36,899 nt of DNA from Pseudomonadota bacterium (GCA_021818425.1 JAKAEC010000015.1:1-36899); one strand, 5' to 3'. Shown: positions 9,001 through 17,797, counted from the stretch's first letter. The notes: generated by a model not told the origin, from the sequence alone. A program made the numbers and translations.

Positions 9001-9903
9001 ACCAGCTTTGCCGGTGGATTGCGCCACTACCAAATGCAGCTGCGAATCGCCGTTCACGGATTGCCGCGCCAAGCGACCGAACGGTGCGAGTGCGGGGATG
9101 CTAAGCGTTACGTCCGCGAATGGGTCAGAGGGGTCCAACCCTACGGCGCCTTCAATGTTCAGCCTTGCATCACCCAGCGCCGCATGAGCTTGCAGCTTAG
9201 CACGGTCGCTGGGGCCGTTCAGCGCCATGTCAATGGTCAGTGGTGCACGCACTTGCGGCACTGCGAAATGCCCAATCAACCCGCCCGCCGGCTCGTTCAC
9301 ATGCAGCGTCATGCTCACGTTGCGCGGATTCAGGGTTGCGGCAAGGACGTAATCTGCGTTTCCGCTGCTCGTGGTGGCCCGAAGCGCGATTTTGCCATAC
9401 CGCATGTTGCGTATATGCGTGCTGCCAGTAACGTGAAGCGCGACGTACTCCCCCGCCAGCCCTGGAGCGATACTCAGTGAGCGGATGTTTAGCCTGTCCA
9501 GGTTCATCTGGATATTTGGCAGATGTAGGCCCTTTTTCTTTTTGTCCCGCTTTGCGAAGGGCAGAGGCGCGCGGGCAATGTCGATCCGCGCTGCTGTCAA
9601 TTCCTGGACCGAAAGAGTGCGATGTAGCAGCGCCAAGGGCGACCATTTCAGCGTGGCCCCCTGTCCGTTTAGCCAGACGCCGTTCTTGTCCTTCAATTCC
9701 AAACTGGCCAGCTTGATATCTGCCGGGAAATGCCCGCCCAGCCCCGCGATGTGGACTACCGATTTGCCGTATTTGTTGATTTCACGAACGGCGAAATTCC
9801 GCCCCGCTTGGCTGTTAAGCGCCACCACGATGCCGATAACTCCGAGGATTATCACCAGTAGCAACGCGAGCAGCGCGAGCACTATGCGCTTTAGCAATCG
9901 CAT
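6073..9903 (-). CDS. tamB: translocation and assembly module subunit TamB
   Basis: TamB is a very long periplasm-spanning protein anchored in the inner membrane. It works with TamA in outer-membrane protein and lipid handling. The 1276-residue protein has one N-terminal membrane anchor (about residues 8-30). It then has repetitive beta-rich sequence (many LNGTGLR-, AxLNAG- and VSGTxP-type strands), and ends with the conserved DUF490/TamB C-terminal domain, including LPSDEVLSQLLFAQSTTGLS and a terminal SVGLSYQFNY beta-signal-like end. Near-repeats such as TPxxPxGxxxLxGTGLR occur at roughly 100-residue spacing in the middle. It starts three bases after the tamA stop, as expected for a tamA-tamB operon. 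Confidence 0.93.
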   Translation of the reverse strand: MRLLKRIVLALLALLLVIILGVIGIVVALNSQAGRNFAVREINKYGKSVVHIAGLGGHFPADIKLASLELKDKNGVWLNGQGATLKWSPLALLHRTLSVQELTAARIDIARAPLPFAKRDKKKKGLHLPNIQMNLDRLNIRSLSIAPGLAGEYVALHVTGSTHIRNMRYGKIALRATTSSGNADYVLAATLNPRNVSMTLHVNEPAGGLIGHFAVPQVRAPLTIDMALNGPSDRAKLQAHAALGDARLNIEGAVGLDPSDPFADVTLSIPALAPFGRLARQSVNGDSQLHLVVAQSTGKAGATLSLHGHMLLNQAPAGLNKLLAGRTNLSLLASLQSNSITISHLALAAPQFSLRTRGTIGATKLNLTAEAKLDSIATLSPQLSGDIQAHGRATGNLRNFNVDADISGQANVPHTSSGTFNIALHATHLPKAAYGTLTGTGMLAGSPLTLHARFARDADGAASVKVTHASWKSVAARADLNLAAGTRLPTGTAHVTLGNLSNFNIFTGGHMSGAVRADFAYQQDQSLKLGVTLQNALAVPAFGAVNGEINAEGQLAALTVHADATVARLDAYPAKLNLTGVLDAPAQSAHLTDLNADWHGLTLRLKAPADISTKPSIAVHHVNIALGRANLTLDGTLSPDINAKASVRNLDLSMLKKISSKLHATGIVNLDAYITGTPKTPAGRITLDGTGLRYIPTAGLPAASVSGTAVLKGTSVDVNLTASAGPDARIRAHGAVPFAMTGPVRMNADAQLNLAVLNPLLAKKMHATATGMLVASLQLAGTPQAPTGQVVLNGTGLRSTTGPAAALPSATIAAKARLNGRTVGLNAALNAGHDVHFTVSGTTPVNMTEPMNLNVAGKFDLKLLDPLLMADGNLVRGIITTKLHVTGTPRTPLANGALRLSGGALQNIASGLNMTAISANIAANAKLITLQSFSASAGKGTISGKGTANLGDPAFPVNIALNAQDATPIASDLVTETLNAALRIQGDLKKQVTLGGQIDILKANINIPRSLPPSVADLRIHDAGKLTTPRQSAAPPMPPLRLALQVNARNQIFIRGDGLFAELGGHIGVNGTTKNPQPTGTFNLIRGSFSLAGRTLKFTSGNIDFNGGGLNPALDLEATTTTSDNGTATLAVGGTAAKPQINLSSSPPLPSDEVLSQLLFAQSTTGLSPFQAASLAAALAQISGIGGGINPLDSVRNALGLDQLSLGSSTSGSPSVQAGRYLAPGVYVGASQAASGQGTSANVEINLYKGLKLQTSTGTDSTGQSSSVGLSYQFNY

Positions 9904-9906
9904 GGC

Positions 9907-11727
9907 TCAGAACGCCTCCCCCAGCCCGACATAGAGCGCAAAGCTACCGCTGCCGGGGGTACGGTTCAGCGGTACGGCAAAATCCACCCGGATGGGGCCG
10001 ATGGAGGTATAATAACGTAAGCCAAGTCCGGTTCCGACCCGGATCGTACCCTTGAACGGCGCAGAACCGGCGCTTGCCTGCCCCGCATCGATGAACGGCA
10101 CCACGCCGATGGCTTTTGTGACATGCTGGCGGAATTCGAATTCGATGGCGTCCATGGCAAGGCCACCTTCGGGTTTGCCGTCTGAGAATAACGGGCCAAT
10201 TGTCTGGTAGGTATAGCCGCGCACTGTGCCAGAGCCGCCCGCGTAAAAGCGCTGGTCTGGCGGCACACCAAACTGGCTGGTGCCCTGGATGCTGCCGATC
10301 ACCCCATGCACTGCAACCACGCCCCAGGCTTTTGGCTCGACTGGTATATAGATCGAACCAGTGCCGAGCAGGATCACGAACGGGCTATGCCTTGCGCCAA
10401 CCATTGGGTACGACGGGGTGATGGTTAGCGCTAGGCGATGGCCGCGCGTGGGCTCCAGCGGGCTGTTGGCGGTATCCCATGTGAAGCTCACTGGAAACTG
10501 CAGCAGCAGATAGGAGCGAGTTACGCCTTCCTGGTATACGCGCTCACTGGTGAAGCGGGGACCGTAGGTAAGATTGGTGGCTTGGGTGATGGGGCGGGAG
10601 AGAGACGCGCCAAGGATGATACCGGTGCGGTCATAAGCGGTTAGCGCTTGCCGCAGCCCCTCGACTGATAGGCTGAGCATTTGTTCGCGGGTGTTGTAAT
10701 CGGGCTTGGTGAACACGCCTTTTAGGTCGTAGCCGGGTGCTGTAGTGCTGGTTCCGCCCAGCCCGTTCGCAGCAACCGAAAGCGTAAGCGTCTCCGCTCG
10801 GCGGAACGCGTTGCGGTCCTCCCAGCTTGTGCCGATGGAAAAGCCTGTATCTGTGGCATAGGCACCAGACAGTGAGACCGCGTGGCGCTTTTTTTCGGTC
10901 ACGTGGAACACGATGGGCACTTGGCCGTTGCTGGCGGAGGAGGCAGGCACGGGAGTAACTGACGAGAAGACGCCCAGCCCCAGCAGGGAATTGCGTGCGC
11001 CCTGCAATGCAGTGTCAGAATACGGTTGGCCGGGGCGCAGGTTGATATGCCGGCACAGGAAGGCGGGGTCGGTGCGGTTTAACCCAGCGAAGGAGATTTG
11101 GCCAATCTGCACATGCGGGCCAGGCTTTACGGTATACGACACGTCGAGCTGGCGTCTGGCAAGGTTGGCTGTCGCGTAAGGTGGGGAAACTTGCGCGAAG
11201 GCATAGCCGGCATTGCGCAGGGATGACGTGAGCTTGGCGCTGGCGGCAAGAATGGGCGCGGCATTGGCTATCTGCCCTGCGCGGAGGCCAATCCTTGCCA
11301 CAAATCCTGGCGGCAGGCCGGTGATACTTACCGTGCCTAAACGAAAGCGCGGACCCTTCCTCGTTTTTATCGCTACCTGCGCCTGAGTTGCATCTGACAA
11401 TTGTGTTAGATGTACGAGCAGCGCGGGGTCGTTCAGTGCCATGCCGTCGATGGTGATTGTGGTGCTGCCATCGTCGTAACCGAGGGAATGGAGCACGGTG
11501 AGGAACTGTTTCTCGTCCGCCAGAGCGCGGCCGATAAGCGCGAATGGCGCCGGCGGTAGGCGGGTGCGTAGCGAGACGAGCGATGAGGTCTGTTTCAGCA
11601 GCCTGTCTAATCCGCCATCGCCAGACGGTGTGAAGTTTACCTTGTACGCCACTGGGTCTGCGCCCCATGCCGTGGCGCTGCTAAAGGCAACGCACAGGTA
11701 CAGGAAAAGCTTTATCCTCCGGCGCAT
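9907..11727 (-). CDS. tamA: translocation and assembly module subunit TamA (Omp85 family)
   Basis: An outer-membrane Omp85 barrel with periplasmic POTRA domains. The N-terminal signal peptide is clear (RRRIKLFLYLCVAFSSATAWGA, cleaved near residue 23). POTRA-like segments follow to about residue 275, including GPRFRLGTVSITGLPPG and GPHVQIGQISFAGLNRTDP. The barrel fills the C-terminal 330 residues and carries the Omp85 loop-6 motif VRGY, in FYAGGSGTVRGYTYQ. The length of 606 residues is normal for TamA. The C-terminal LYVGLGEAF ends in phenylalanine, as expected of a barrel beta-signal. It is the first gene of the tamA-tamB operon. Confidence 0.93.
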   Translation of the reverse strand: MRRRIKLFLYLCVAFSSATAWGADPVAYKVNFTPSGDGGLDRLLKQTSSLVSLRTRLPPAPFALIGRALADEKQFLTVLHSLGYDDGSTTITIDGMALNDPALLVHLTQLSDATQAQVAIKTRKGPRFRLGTVSITGLPPGFVARIGLRAGQIANAAPILAASAKLTSSLRNAGYAFAQVSPPYATANLARRQLDVSYTVKPGPHVQIGQISFAGLNRTDPAFLCRHINLRPGQPYSDTALQGARNSLLGLGVFSSVTPVPASSASNGQVPIVFHVTEKKRHAVSLSGAYATDTGFSIGTSWEDRNAFRRAETLTLSVAANGLGGTSTTAPGYDLKGVFTKPDYNTREQMLSLSVEGLRQALTAYDRTGIILGASLSRPITQATNLTYGPRFTSERVYQEGVTRSYLLLQFPVSFTWDTANSPLEPTRGHRLALTITPSYPMVGARHSPFVILLGTGSIYIPVEPKAWGVVAVHGVIGSIQGTSQFGVPPDQRFYAGGSGTVRGYTYQTIGPLFSDGKPEGGLAMDAIEFEFRQHVTKAIGVVPFIDAGQASAGSAPFKGTIRVGTGLGLRYYTSIGPIRVDFAVPLNRTPGSGSFALYVGLGEAF

Positions 11728-11791
11728 GGCCCTAGATGTGGCAGGGTTTCGTCTAAATTTCTACCCTGACCAAACTTAACCAGTTGTAAGG

Positions 11792-11821
11792 TTGCAATGG
11801 CATAATAATAATGTTGATAAT
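11792..11821 (+). promoter_or_regulatory. possible sigma-70 promoter of the EAL-HDOD gene
   Basis: In the AT-rich divergent spacer between tamA and the EAL-HDOD gene, TTGCAA (11792-11797) is followed after 18 bases by GATAAT (11816-11821). This matches the sigma-70 -10 consensus at five of six positions and the -35 at four of six. It would give a long leader before the start codon. It was judged by eye only. Confidence 0.3.
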
Positions 11822-11950
11822 AGTGTTAGCCAGCGTGGCTGAGGGCGATCCGGTGACTGCGACGCAAAATATCTTACGATATAGGAATAGAATGGCCGGA
11901 TACGTTGGCTATGTCCCATGGCTGGTGTACGGCCTGGTTGGTACGACCTA

Positions 11951-13183
11951 ATGAGGGGGCGTAGCTATTTCCTTGCCCGGCAGCCGATTCTGAACCAGAG
12001 TCAGGCACTGATTGCGTATGAACTGCTGTTTCGTAACAGTGAAGAAAACCGTGCGGTGATCACCGACGACATGGCCGCCAGCATTGCGGTGATCCAGCAC
12101 GCCTTCCTTGATCTCGGAGTGGATACGGCGCTCAACGGCAAAACCGCCTTCATTAATATCTCGGCTGATTTACTTTTGCACGACGTGCTGGAAATTCTGC
12201 CGCCGAGCAATGTGGTTCTGGAATTGCTCGAAACTGTGCCCCGGACGGAGGCGGTGGTCGGCCGCTGCCAGGCGCTGCGCCAGAAGGGGTTCCGTTTCGC
12301 GATCGACGATGTGATGGAGGACGACAAGGAACTGCATCAGATTTTGCCAGTAGTGGATATTGTGAAGGTTGACATGCTGGGCGCGAACCCTGAGGCCATC
12401 GGTGCCATCGCGCAGCGTGTGCGAGAGCATGGCAAAACTCTGCTGGCCGAGAAAATCGACAGTAAGGCGCAGTTCCAAGCCGCGCAGGATAACGGCTTTA
12501 CGTTGTTTCAGGGCTATTACTTCGCTCGCCCCAATATGGTGAAGGGCCGCAGCATTACACCTTCCGTGATGCAACTGCTGAAATTGCTCAAGCTCATCGT
12601 TTCCGATGCCGAGCTCGAGCAAATAGAGGATGAGATCAAAAAAGTGCCTGAATTTATGGTGAGGATGATGCGGCTTGCGAATTCCTCCTCCTATTTCAAG
12701 CTGGAGAAGATTAAGACACCTAGGCAGGCGATTCTACTGCTGGGACGACTGCAGCTTAGCCGCCTCGTGCAGATCATGGTCTTTATGCGCGATGGGAACG
12801 GCTCCTCGAACGCCGACCCAATGGTGCAAACCGCTGTCATCCGCGGCCGACTGATCGAGGAGTTGCTAGAAACCGACCAGCAGAGCGCATTGAAACCTTA
12901 TGGCTTCATGTTGGGTATGCTCAGCCTTGCGGGGGTTTTGTTCGAGATCACCCCGGAAGACATTGTGAGAATCCTCGACCTCGATGAGGTGATTGCTGCC
13001 GCTCTGCTGCGCCGTGAAGGAAAGCTGGGTGAGCTGCTGAGCCTGGTGGAGAGTGCTGAACATGCTGACACGCTCGACGACATCCAAACCTTTCAGGAAA
13101 AACTTGAGCAGTTGGCAATTTGCGATACGGCCGCATTCAACCGGATGCAGGTTGATGCGTTGCGCTGGGCCAACCAGATTTAG
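11951..13183 (+). CDS. EAL-HDOD signalling protein (YuxH-like)
   Basis: The N-terminal half (about residues 1-200) is an EAL-like domain and the C-terminal half an HDOD domain. This is the architecture of YuxH-type regulators. Recognisable pieces are FLARQPILNQSQALIAYELLFR, FAIDDVMEDD, VVDIVKVDMLG, TLLAEKIDSK and LFQGYYFARP. The EAL signature is changed to ELL and several metal ligands of active c-di-GMP phosphodiesterases appear absent, so a catalytic role is doubtful and a sensory role is more likely. The HDOD part contains VRMMRLANSSSY and the RQAILLLGRLQLSRLV helix pair. ATG 11951 gives the usual N-terminus. An in-frame ATG at 11918 would add 11 residues; neither has a strong ribosome site. 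It stands alone, divergent from tamA. Confidence 0.85.
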   Translation: MRGRSYFLARQPILNQSQALIAYELLFRNSEENRAVITDDMAASIAVIQHAFLDLGVDTALNGKTAFINISADLLLHDVLEILPPSNVVLELLETVPRTEAVVGRCQALRQKGFRFAIDDVMEDDKELHQILPVVDIVKVDMLGANPEAIGAIAQRVREHGKTLLAEKIDSKAQFQAAQDNGFTLFQGYYFARPNMVKGRSITPSVMQLLKLLKLIVSDAELEQIEDEIKKVPEFMVRMMRLANSSSYFKLEKIKTPRQAILLLGRLQLSRLVQIMVFMRDGNGSSNADPMVQTAVIRGRLIEELLETDQQSALKPYGFMLGMLSLAGVLFEITPEDIVRILDLDEVIAAALLRREGKLGELLSLVESAEHADTLDDIQTFQEKLEQLAICDTAAFNRMQVDALRWANQI

Positions 13184-13190
13184 GCACGGC

Positions 13191-14162
13191 TCATTGCCCC
13201 TGGCGTTTGGGCTTTGCCGCCTCCGGTGTAGGAAAGCCCAGATAATTCAGCCCATCCAGCATATGTTTTGGCAAAGGTGCCTCTACGGTCAAGCTGCCAC
13301 CGTCGGGATGGGGAAAGCTGAGGCGGCGCGCGTGCAGATGCAACTGCTGAGCGAAATGTTCGGAGAAGATGCCGCCATAGACTTCATCGCCCAGAATGGG
13401 CGTGCCCAGCGCTAGGCAATGCGCTCGGAGCTGGTGCATGCGCCCAGTATGCGGATTTAACTCGGCTAGGCAGAATTTGCGTCCGGCCTTATCCAGTACC
13501 CGGTAATCGGTCACCGCGCTTTGCGCCTCATTGTCTTTGCGGCTGGCTGGTTCGGCGCGTGAGGTCTGGCCAAGATCACGTCGCTTCAGCGGCAGGTCGA
13601 TCCGCCCTTCCAGCGACTCGGGCAGTCCGGCGAGCAGTGCCCAATAGGTTTTTTCCACATCGCGCCCCCGGAAAGCAGCGGCAAGCATGCGCGCCGCCCG
13701 ACCGGAGCGGGCGATAACCAGAAGCCCGGAGGTGTCGCGATCCAGTCGGTGGGTCAGCTTCGGGCGTTCCGCCGCGCCGTTTTGCAGCGCATCCAGCATA
13801 CCGTCCACATGCACGGCAATACCAGAGCCACCCTGTACCGGTAGCCCGGCTGGCTTGTTCAGCACAATCACCGAGGTATCGCTATAGAGCACCATGCGCG
13901 CCAGCATTTTGGCGCGGGCCTCGTCCATTTTAACTACGTGGCGCTGCTTTGGCGTTTCGGCGGCGGGCGCAATCTCAGGCACGGTCACCACATCGCCCGC
14001 AGCGAGGCGCGCATTAGCCTCGGCGCGGCTGCCGTTTAGGCGGATCTTGCCGGTGCGCAGTAATTTTTGCAGCACGCCCTGGGTTAGGCCCGGCACTTCG
14101 CGGCGCAGATAACGGTCCAGCCGCATTTCGGTGCCGGCTTCGGGTACTTGGTATTCGGTCAT
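13191..14162 (-). CDS. RluC/RluD-family 23S rRNA pseudouridine synthase
   Basis: The enzyme isomerises uridine to pseudouridine in large-subunit rRNA. An S4-like RNA-binding domain occupies about residues 10-65 (RLDRYLRREVPGLTQGVLQK, then GKIRLNGSRA). The catalytic domain carries LNKPAGLPVQGG and the motif HRLDRDTSG (138-146), in which Asp141 is the catalytic aspartate. The later HTGRMHQLRAH motif is also present. At 323 residues it fits RluC; the exact target position cannot be told from sequence alone. Its ATG overlaps the rarA stop by four bases (ATGA), so the two are probably co-translated. It is convergent with the EAL-HDOD gene, 7 bases apart. Confidence 0.9.
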   Translation of the reverse strand: MTEYQVPEAGTEMRLDRYLRREVPGLTQGVLQKLLRTGKIRLNGSRAEANARLAAGDVVTVPEIAPAAETPKQRHVVKMDEARAKMLARMVLYSDTSVIVLNKPAGLPVQGGSGIAVHVDGMLDALQNGAAERPKLTHRLDRDTSGLLVIARSGRAARMLAAAFRGRDVEKTYWALLAGLPESLEGRIDLPLKRRDLGQTSRAEPASRKDNEAQSAVTDYRVLDKAGRKFCLAELNPHTGRMHQLRAHCLALGTPILGDEVYGGIFSEHFAQQLHLHARRLSFPHPDGGSLTVEAPLPKHMLDGLNYLGFPTPEAAKPKRQGQ

Positions 14163-15472
14163 TGCCTCTCTTCGCGCAATTTTGTCCAGTAGGCGAGGCG
14201 CTTCATAATCTCGCGTTCGAAGCCGCGTTCCACCGGTCGGTAAAAATTTGGCCGTCTCACGCCCTCGGGGAAGTAATTGTCGCCGGAAAACCCCTCCTCG
14301 GTGCCATGGTCGTATTGGTAATCCTTTCCGTAGCCGAGATTTTTCATCAACTTGGTGGGCGCGTTCAAGATATTCATCGGCGGCATTAGGCTGCCGGTCT
14401 CCCTCGCCGCGCGATTGGCCGCCCCAATGGCTTTATATACCGCATTGGATTTCGGCGCTGTGGCGAGATACACCACTGCCTGGGCAATGCAGACCTCTCC
14501 CTCCGGCGAGCCGAGGCGCTCATAAGCCTCCCACGCCGCCAGGGCTTGTGGCAGGGCTTGCGGGTCTGCGAGACCAATGTCTTCCGAGGCAAAGCGCGTA
14601 ATTCGGCGGGCGATGTAGCGCGGGTCCTCTCCGCCCGTGAACATGCGCGCCAGCCAATACAAAGCTGCATCTGGATCCGAGCCTCGCATGGATTTATGCA
14701 GGGCGGAGATCAGGTTGTAATGTTCTTCCCGATCTCGGTCATACAAAGCCGCACGGCGGGAGAGCATTTGTCCAAGCGCCGTTTCGTCCAGCAATGGCTC
14801 CGGTGGCAAGGCGAAAAGTTGTTCGGCCATGTTCAGGAGGGCCCGCCCGTCGCCGTCCGCCATGGCGCGCAGGCTGGCGAGAGCACCTGCTGTTAGCGGC
14901 AGTTTTTCACCGGTTTCGGCTTCAGCCCTGCTGAGCAGCAGCGTCATCGCCGTATCCTCCAGCCGTCGCAGCACGAGCACCTGGGCGCGAGAGAGCAACG
15001 CCGCGTTCAGTGCAAAGCTTGGGTTCTCCGTGGTGGCGCCAATTAACGTAATTATGCCCGCCTCCACCACCGGTAGAAACGCATCTTGCTGGGCGCGGTT
15101 AAAGCGGTGGATCTCGTCTACGAACAACAGCGTGGCCTTGCCCACGCGGTGCAGGCGGGCGGCGTCGTCGAACGCTTTCTTGAGGTCTGACACGCCGGAG
15201 AACACGGCGGAAATCTGCTGGAACTGCAGCCCCGCGGCGTCCGCCAGTAGCCTGGCGATGGTGGTTTTGCCCACCCCCGGTGGCCCCCATAAGATTAGCG
15301 AGGTCATGGAGCCGCGCCTAAGCATACCCGTCAGGCTGCCCCCCGGTCCTAGCAAATGCTCCTGGCCCACCACCTCGTTCAATGCTCTCGGTCGCAGCCT
15401 TTCGGCCAATGGTTGGACGCTGGTGGGTGGTATGGCAGCAATGGGCGGGCCGAACAGATCATCATCCTGCAT
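14159..15472 (-). CDS. rarA: replication-associated recombination protein RarA (MgsA), AAA+ ATPase
   Basis: RarA is a clamp-loader-related AAA+ ATPase that acts at stalled replication forks. The Walker A motif GPPGVGKT is at residues 63-70 and Walker B FVDEIHRF includes D119 and E120. Sensor 1 is ATTENPSF. The C-terminal MgsA oligomerisation part is recognisable from LHKSMRGSDPDAALYWLARM and from the DYQYDHGTEEGFSGDNYFPE region. The length of 437 residues is normal. It is followed without a gap by the pseudouridine synthase gene. Confidence 0.95.
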   Translation of the reverse strand: MQDDDLFGPPIAAIPPTSVQPLAERLRPRALNEVVGQEHLLGPGGSLTGMLRRGSMTSLILWGPPGVGKTTIARLLADAAGLQFQQISAVFSGVSDLKKAFDDAARLHRVGKATLLFVDEIHRFNRAQQDAFLPVVEAGIITLIGATTENPSFALNAALLSRAQVLVLRRLEDTAMTLLLSRAEAETGEKLPLTAGALASLRAMADGDGRALLNMAEQLFALPPEPLLDETALGQMLSRRAALYDRDREEHYNLISALHKSMRGSDPDAALYWLARMFTGGEDPRYIARRITRFASEDIGLADPQALPQALAAWEAYERLGSPEGEVCIAQAVVYLATAPKSNAVYKAIGAANRAARETGSLMPPMNILNAPTKLMKNLGYGKDYQYDHGTEEGFSGDNYFPEGVRRPNFYRPVERGFEREIMKRLAYWTKLREERQ

Positions 15473-15563
15473 GGTGGGTATTTAAGCGAATGTGGGGCTG
15501 CCCGCTATCTTTTGCTTGCCAATTAAGATTGAAGAGGCGGCCCGGCTGTCCTAGATTCCGTTT

Positions 15564-15788
15564 ATGGCAAAACAAAACGGCCCGGTGCTCGAGATGACGC
15601 CCGACGGGCGCTTCCTCAAGCCGCTCAAACCTTCCCTGATGCAGATTTTGCTGCGTCTTGCCACTTTTGGCATCGCGCTTTGCGTGGGCGCAGTGATAAT
15701 TTGGACGGCGTTCATAATTATTCCCGTTCTGCTCGTGCTGGGCTTGGCAGGGTATATGTTCGTTCGCGGTAACTGTCGTTACTTCTAG
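15564..15788 (+). CDS. small two-helix membrane protein of unknown function
   Basis: A 74-residue protein with a polar N-terminus (about residues 1-24). One long or two short hydrophobic segments follow (about 27-68, including IALCVGAVIIWTAFIIIPVL). The composition and the clean start suggest a real gene, and it lies divergently from rarA with a 91-base spacer. No strong ribosome site precedes the ATG. The last residues (GNCRYF) may have been altered, because a decayed region begins 50 bases further on. The family is not recognised. Confidence 0.55.
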   Translation: MAKQNGPVLEMTPDGRFLKPLKPSLMQILLRLATFGIALCVGAVIIWTAFIIIPVLLVLGLAGYMFVRGNCRYF

Positions 15789-15843
15789 AATACGATGACG
15801 TTTGCCAGCCCGGCAAAGTAAATCAGTCGGATGTCTTTGCCGA

Positions 15844-16137
15844 CTAGGTCGGCACGGGTTCCATATCCACGCCCACAGTTAATGTGTGACGTCCGCCGCC
15901 CAAATGACGCCGCGCAGCGGCGATACATCTCCGAAATCTTGCGCCCGGGCGAGGGTAATGTGTTCATCCGACACGAGCAAATTATTGGTAGGATCGAAAC
16001 CTACCCAGCCCATTTCCGGGCCAGCTCAGGCGCTGAGCCATGCGTGGCTCTGGTCTGCGCCTCGGCGTTTGATTTGCCCTGGTGCCGGCAGGGTGCGCAG
16101 ATAGCCCGAGACATATCGCCCTGGTAGGCCGAGCGAT
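15844..16137 (-). pseudogene. transglutaminase-like protein, C-terminal remnant
   Basis: The minus strand encodes the C-terminal third of a transglutaminase-like cysteine protease homologue. It reads SLGLPGRYVSGYLRTLPAPG, then RGADQSHAWLSA. A TGA at 16026-16028 stands where the family has Trp. It continues in the same frame as GPEMGWVGFDPTNNLLVSDE and ITLARAQDFGDVSPLRGVI. Near 15890 the frame shifts, after which RHTLTVGVDMEPVPT runs to a TAG at 15844-15846, the expected family end. The catalytic His (SHAW) and Asp (FDPTN) are still readable, but the Cys-bearing N-terminal part is gone, replaced by an IS256-type transposase start. In many proteobacteria this protein is encoded with the ATP-grasp and alpha-E genes whose remains follow at 16501-18752. 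Confidence 0.85.
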
Positions 16138-16435
16138 CGCCTAGCGCAGCGTTGCACAGCGCCTCGGTCGCCAGCGCCATCAAGCACTCTGCGGCAAAGC
16201 CGATCATCTCGCGCAAAAAATTCGCTTTGCAAGACTTCCCCAAAAACCTGGAAAGCGCAATCTTGTCGTCGGTCATTGGTGTAGTTCCTTGGGTTGGCCT
16301 TGAGGTTCGCAAACCAATGCTACCCAAAAACCGCCCCGATGGCCGCCAATTGGCCCGACTCCGCCAAACACCCAGCAGTCGCTACGGCAGGCCGATTACC
16401 AGCCTCCTACACCACCAGAGGGGGCGCGACCCAAA
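16138..16435 (-). mobile_element. IS256-family element, left-end fragment with transposase N-terminus
   Basis: From an ATG at 16276 the minus strand reads MTDDKIALSRFLGKS, then NFLREMIGFAAECLMALATE and ALCNAALGDRS. This matches the start of IS256-family transposases (LLREMIGFAAQRLMELE..., then GERS). The homology stops at about 16130-16140, where the sequence changes abruptly to the transglutaminase remnant in another frame. The rest of the transposase, including its DDE residues, is absent. Upstream, CTACACCACCAGAGGGGGCG, beginning near 16408, resembles the terminal inverted repeat region of such elements; the exact outer end is uncertain. The element can no longer move by itself. Confidence 0.7.
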
Positions 16436-16500
16436 AAAACCGCATGTCGTCGCCGTTTCGTTAATCTCTCTTCTCACAGGCATGCGCTGGAGGTAATGGC

Positions 16501-17797
16501 TTGAACGGCATCTTTCTGCATCTGTGGCCCGAATACGACCCCGGCCCGTTTTTTTGCGAACTGACCACTAACCGCCACGGCGCAGGCCCAGTGCCACAGT
16601 GGCTGGTCGAGCGGCTCCATGTGATCGGATTAGATGCGCTGCGCGTCCGTGTCGCCGCCGCCGAGACGGATCTCATAGATCTTGGCGTGACCTTCACGGT
16701 TTATTCCGACGCCACGGAGATCGACCGTATATTGCCATTCGATTGTATCCCGCACGTCTTGACCGCACCTGAGTGGGACCTGCTGGAGCGCGCCTGCAGT
16801 CAGCGGTTGAGAGCGCTCAAACTGTTCCTGGATGATATCTACCGGCCGGGCCATGTGGTGAAAGACGGTGTCATCCCGGCCGAGCTGGTTTACGGCAATG
16901 CCAATTATCGTCCGGAGATGAAGGATTTTACGGTGCCCCACGGCGGCTATGTGCATGTCTGCGGCATCGACATCAGCCGCGACGAGAAGGGCAGTTTCCG
17001 CGTGCTAGAAGATAACGTCCGCGCTCCCTCCGGGGTTTCTTACGTCATTGAGAACCGACGCCTGATGCTACGCGCTTTCCCGGACTTGGTGTCTGATATC
17101 AAGCTCATGCCCGTTGATGATCACGGTCGCCGCCTACGCGCCGCCATGGCAAAGGTGGCGCCCGATATGCATGCCGACCCGCAAGTGGTGCTGCTTTCGT
17201 CGGGTATTTATAACGCTGCCTATTTCAAGCACGTATTCCTGGCGCGCGAGATGGGCGTGCCGTTGGTGGTGGGAGCGGATCTCGTGGTGGAAGACGACCG
17301 CGTGGTTATACGCACCACCTCCGGGCTGAAACCGGTGCATACCATCTATCGTTGCTTAAACGACGACTTTTTGGATCAAGAATTATTTCGATCAGATTCG
17401 ATGTTGGGCGTACTTGGGCTCATCCGCGTTTGGAAGGAGGGGAATGCCGCGATCGCCAACGCGGTGGGCGCCGGTGTAGCGGACGACAAGGCGGTTTATG
17501 CCTATATGCCGCGCATCATCGAATATTATCTGGGTGGGGACCCGTTGATCCGGAATGTGGGGACCCATATCTGCCGCGAGGCGGAGGGACTACTATTTAC
17601 ACTGGAAAATCTGGGCAAGTTGGTGACCAAGCCCGTGGGTAAATCCGGCGGCTATGGTATCACAATTGGGCCACGTGCATCTAACAGAACTGGAGCACGT
17701 GCGCGAGACCGTTTTGGCCAATCCGGATAACTGGATCAGCCAGCCGCTGATTGGACTTTCCGTCTGTCCGACGTTGACTAAAGAAGGCATTGGCCCG
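16501..17797 (+). pseudogene. circularly permuted ATP-grasp protein (DUF404/DUF407), frameshifted and truncated
   Basis: From a TTG at 16501 (GGAGG seven bases upstream) the frame encodes about 390 residues of a circularly permuted ATP-grasp protein. Landmarks are LGVTFTVYSD, LNLFL-type RALKLFLDDIY, NYRPEMKDF, FRVLEDNVRAPSGVSYVIEN, VYAYMPRIIEYYLGG and VTKPVGKSGGYGITIGP. Near 17681-17687 the frame is lost. The correct sequence continues one frame over as ELEHVRETVLANPDNWISQP and LSVCPTLTKEGIGP. At about 17796 the remaining C-terminal part (the family continues RHLDLRPFVL...) is missing, and the DNA joins directly to the alpha-E gene. The family acts with alpha-E proteins, probably in peptide ligation, but this copy cannot make a full enzyme. 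Confidence 0.85.
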
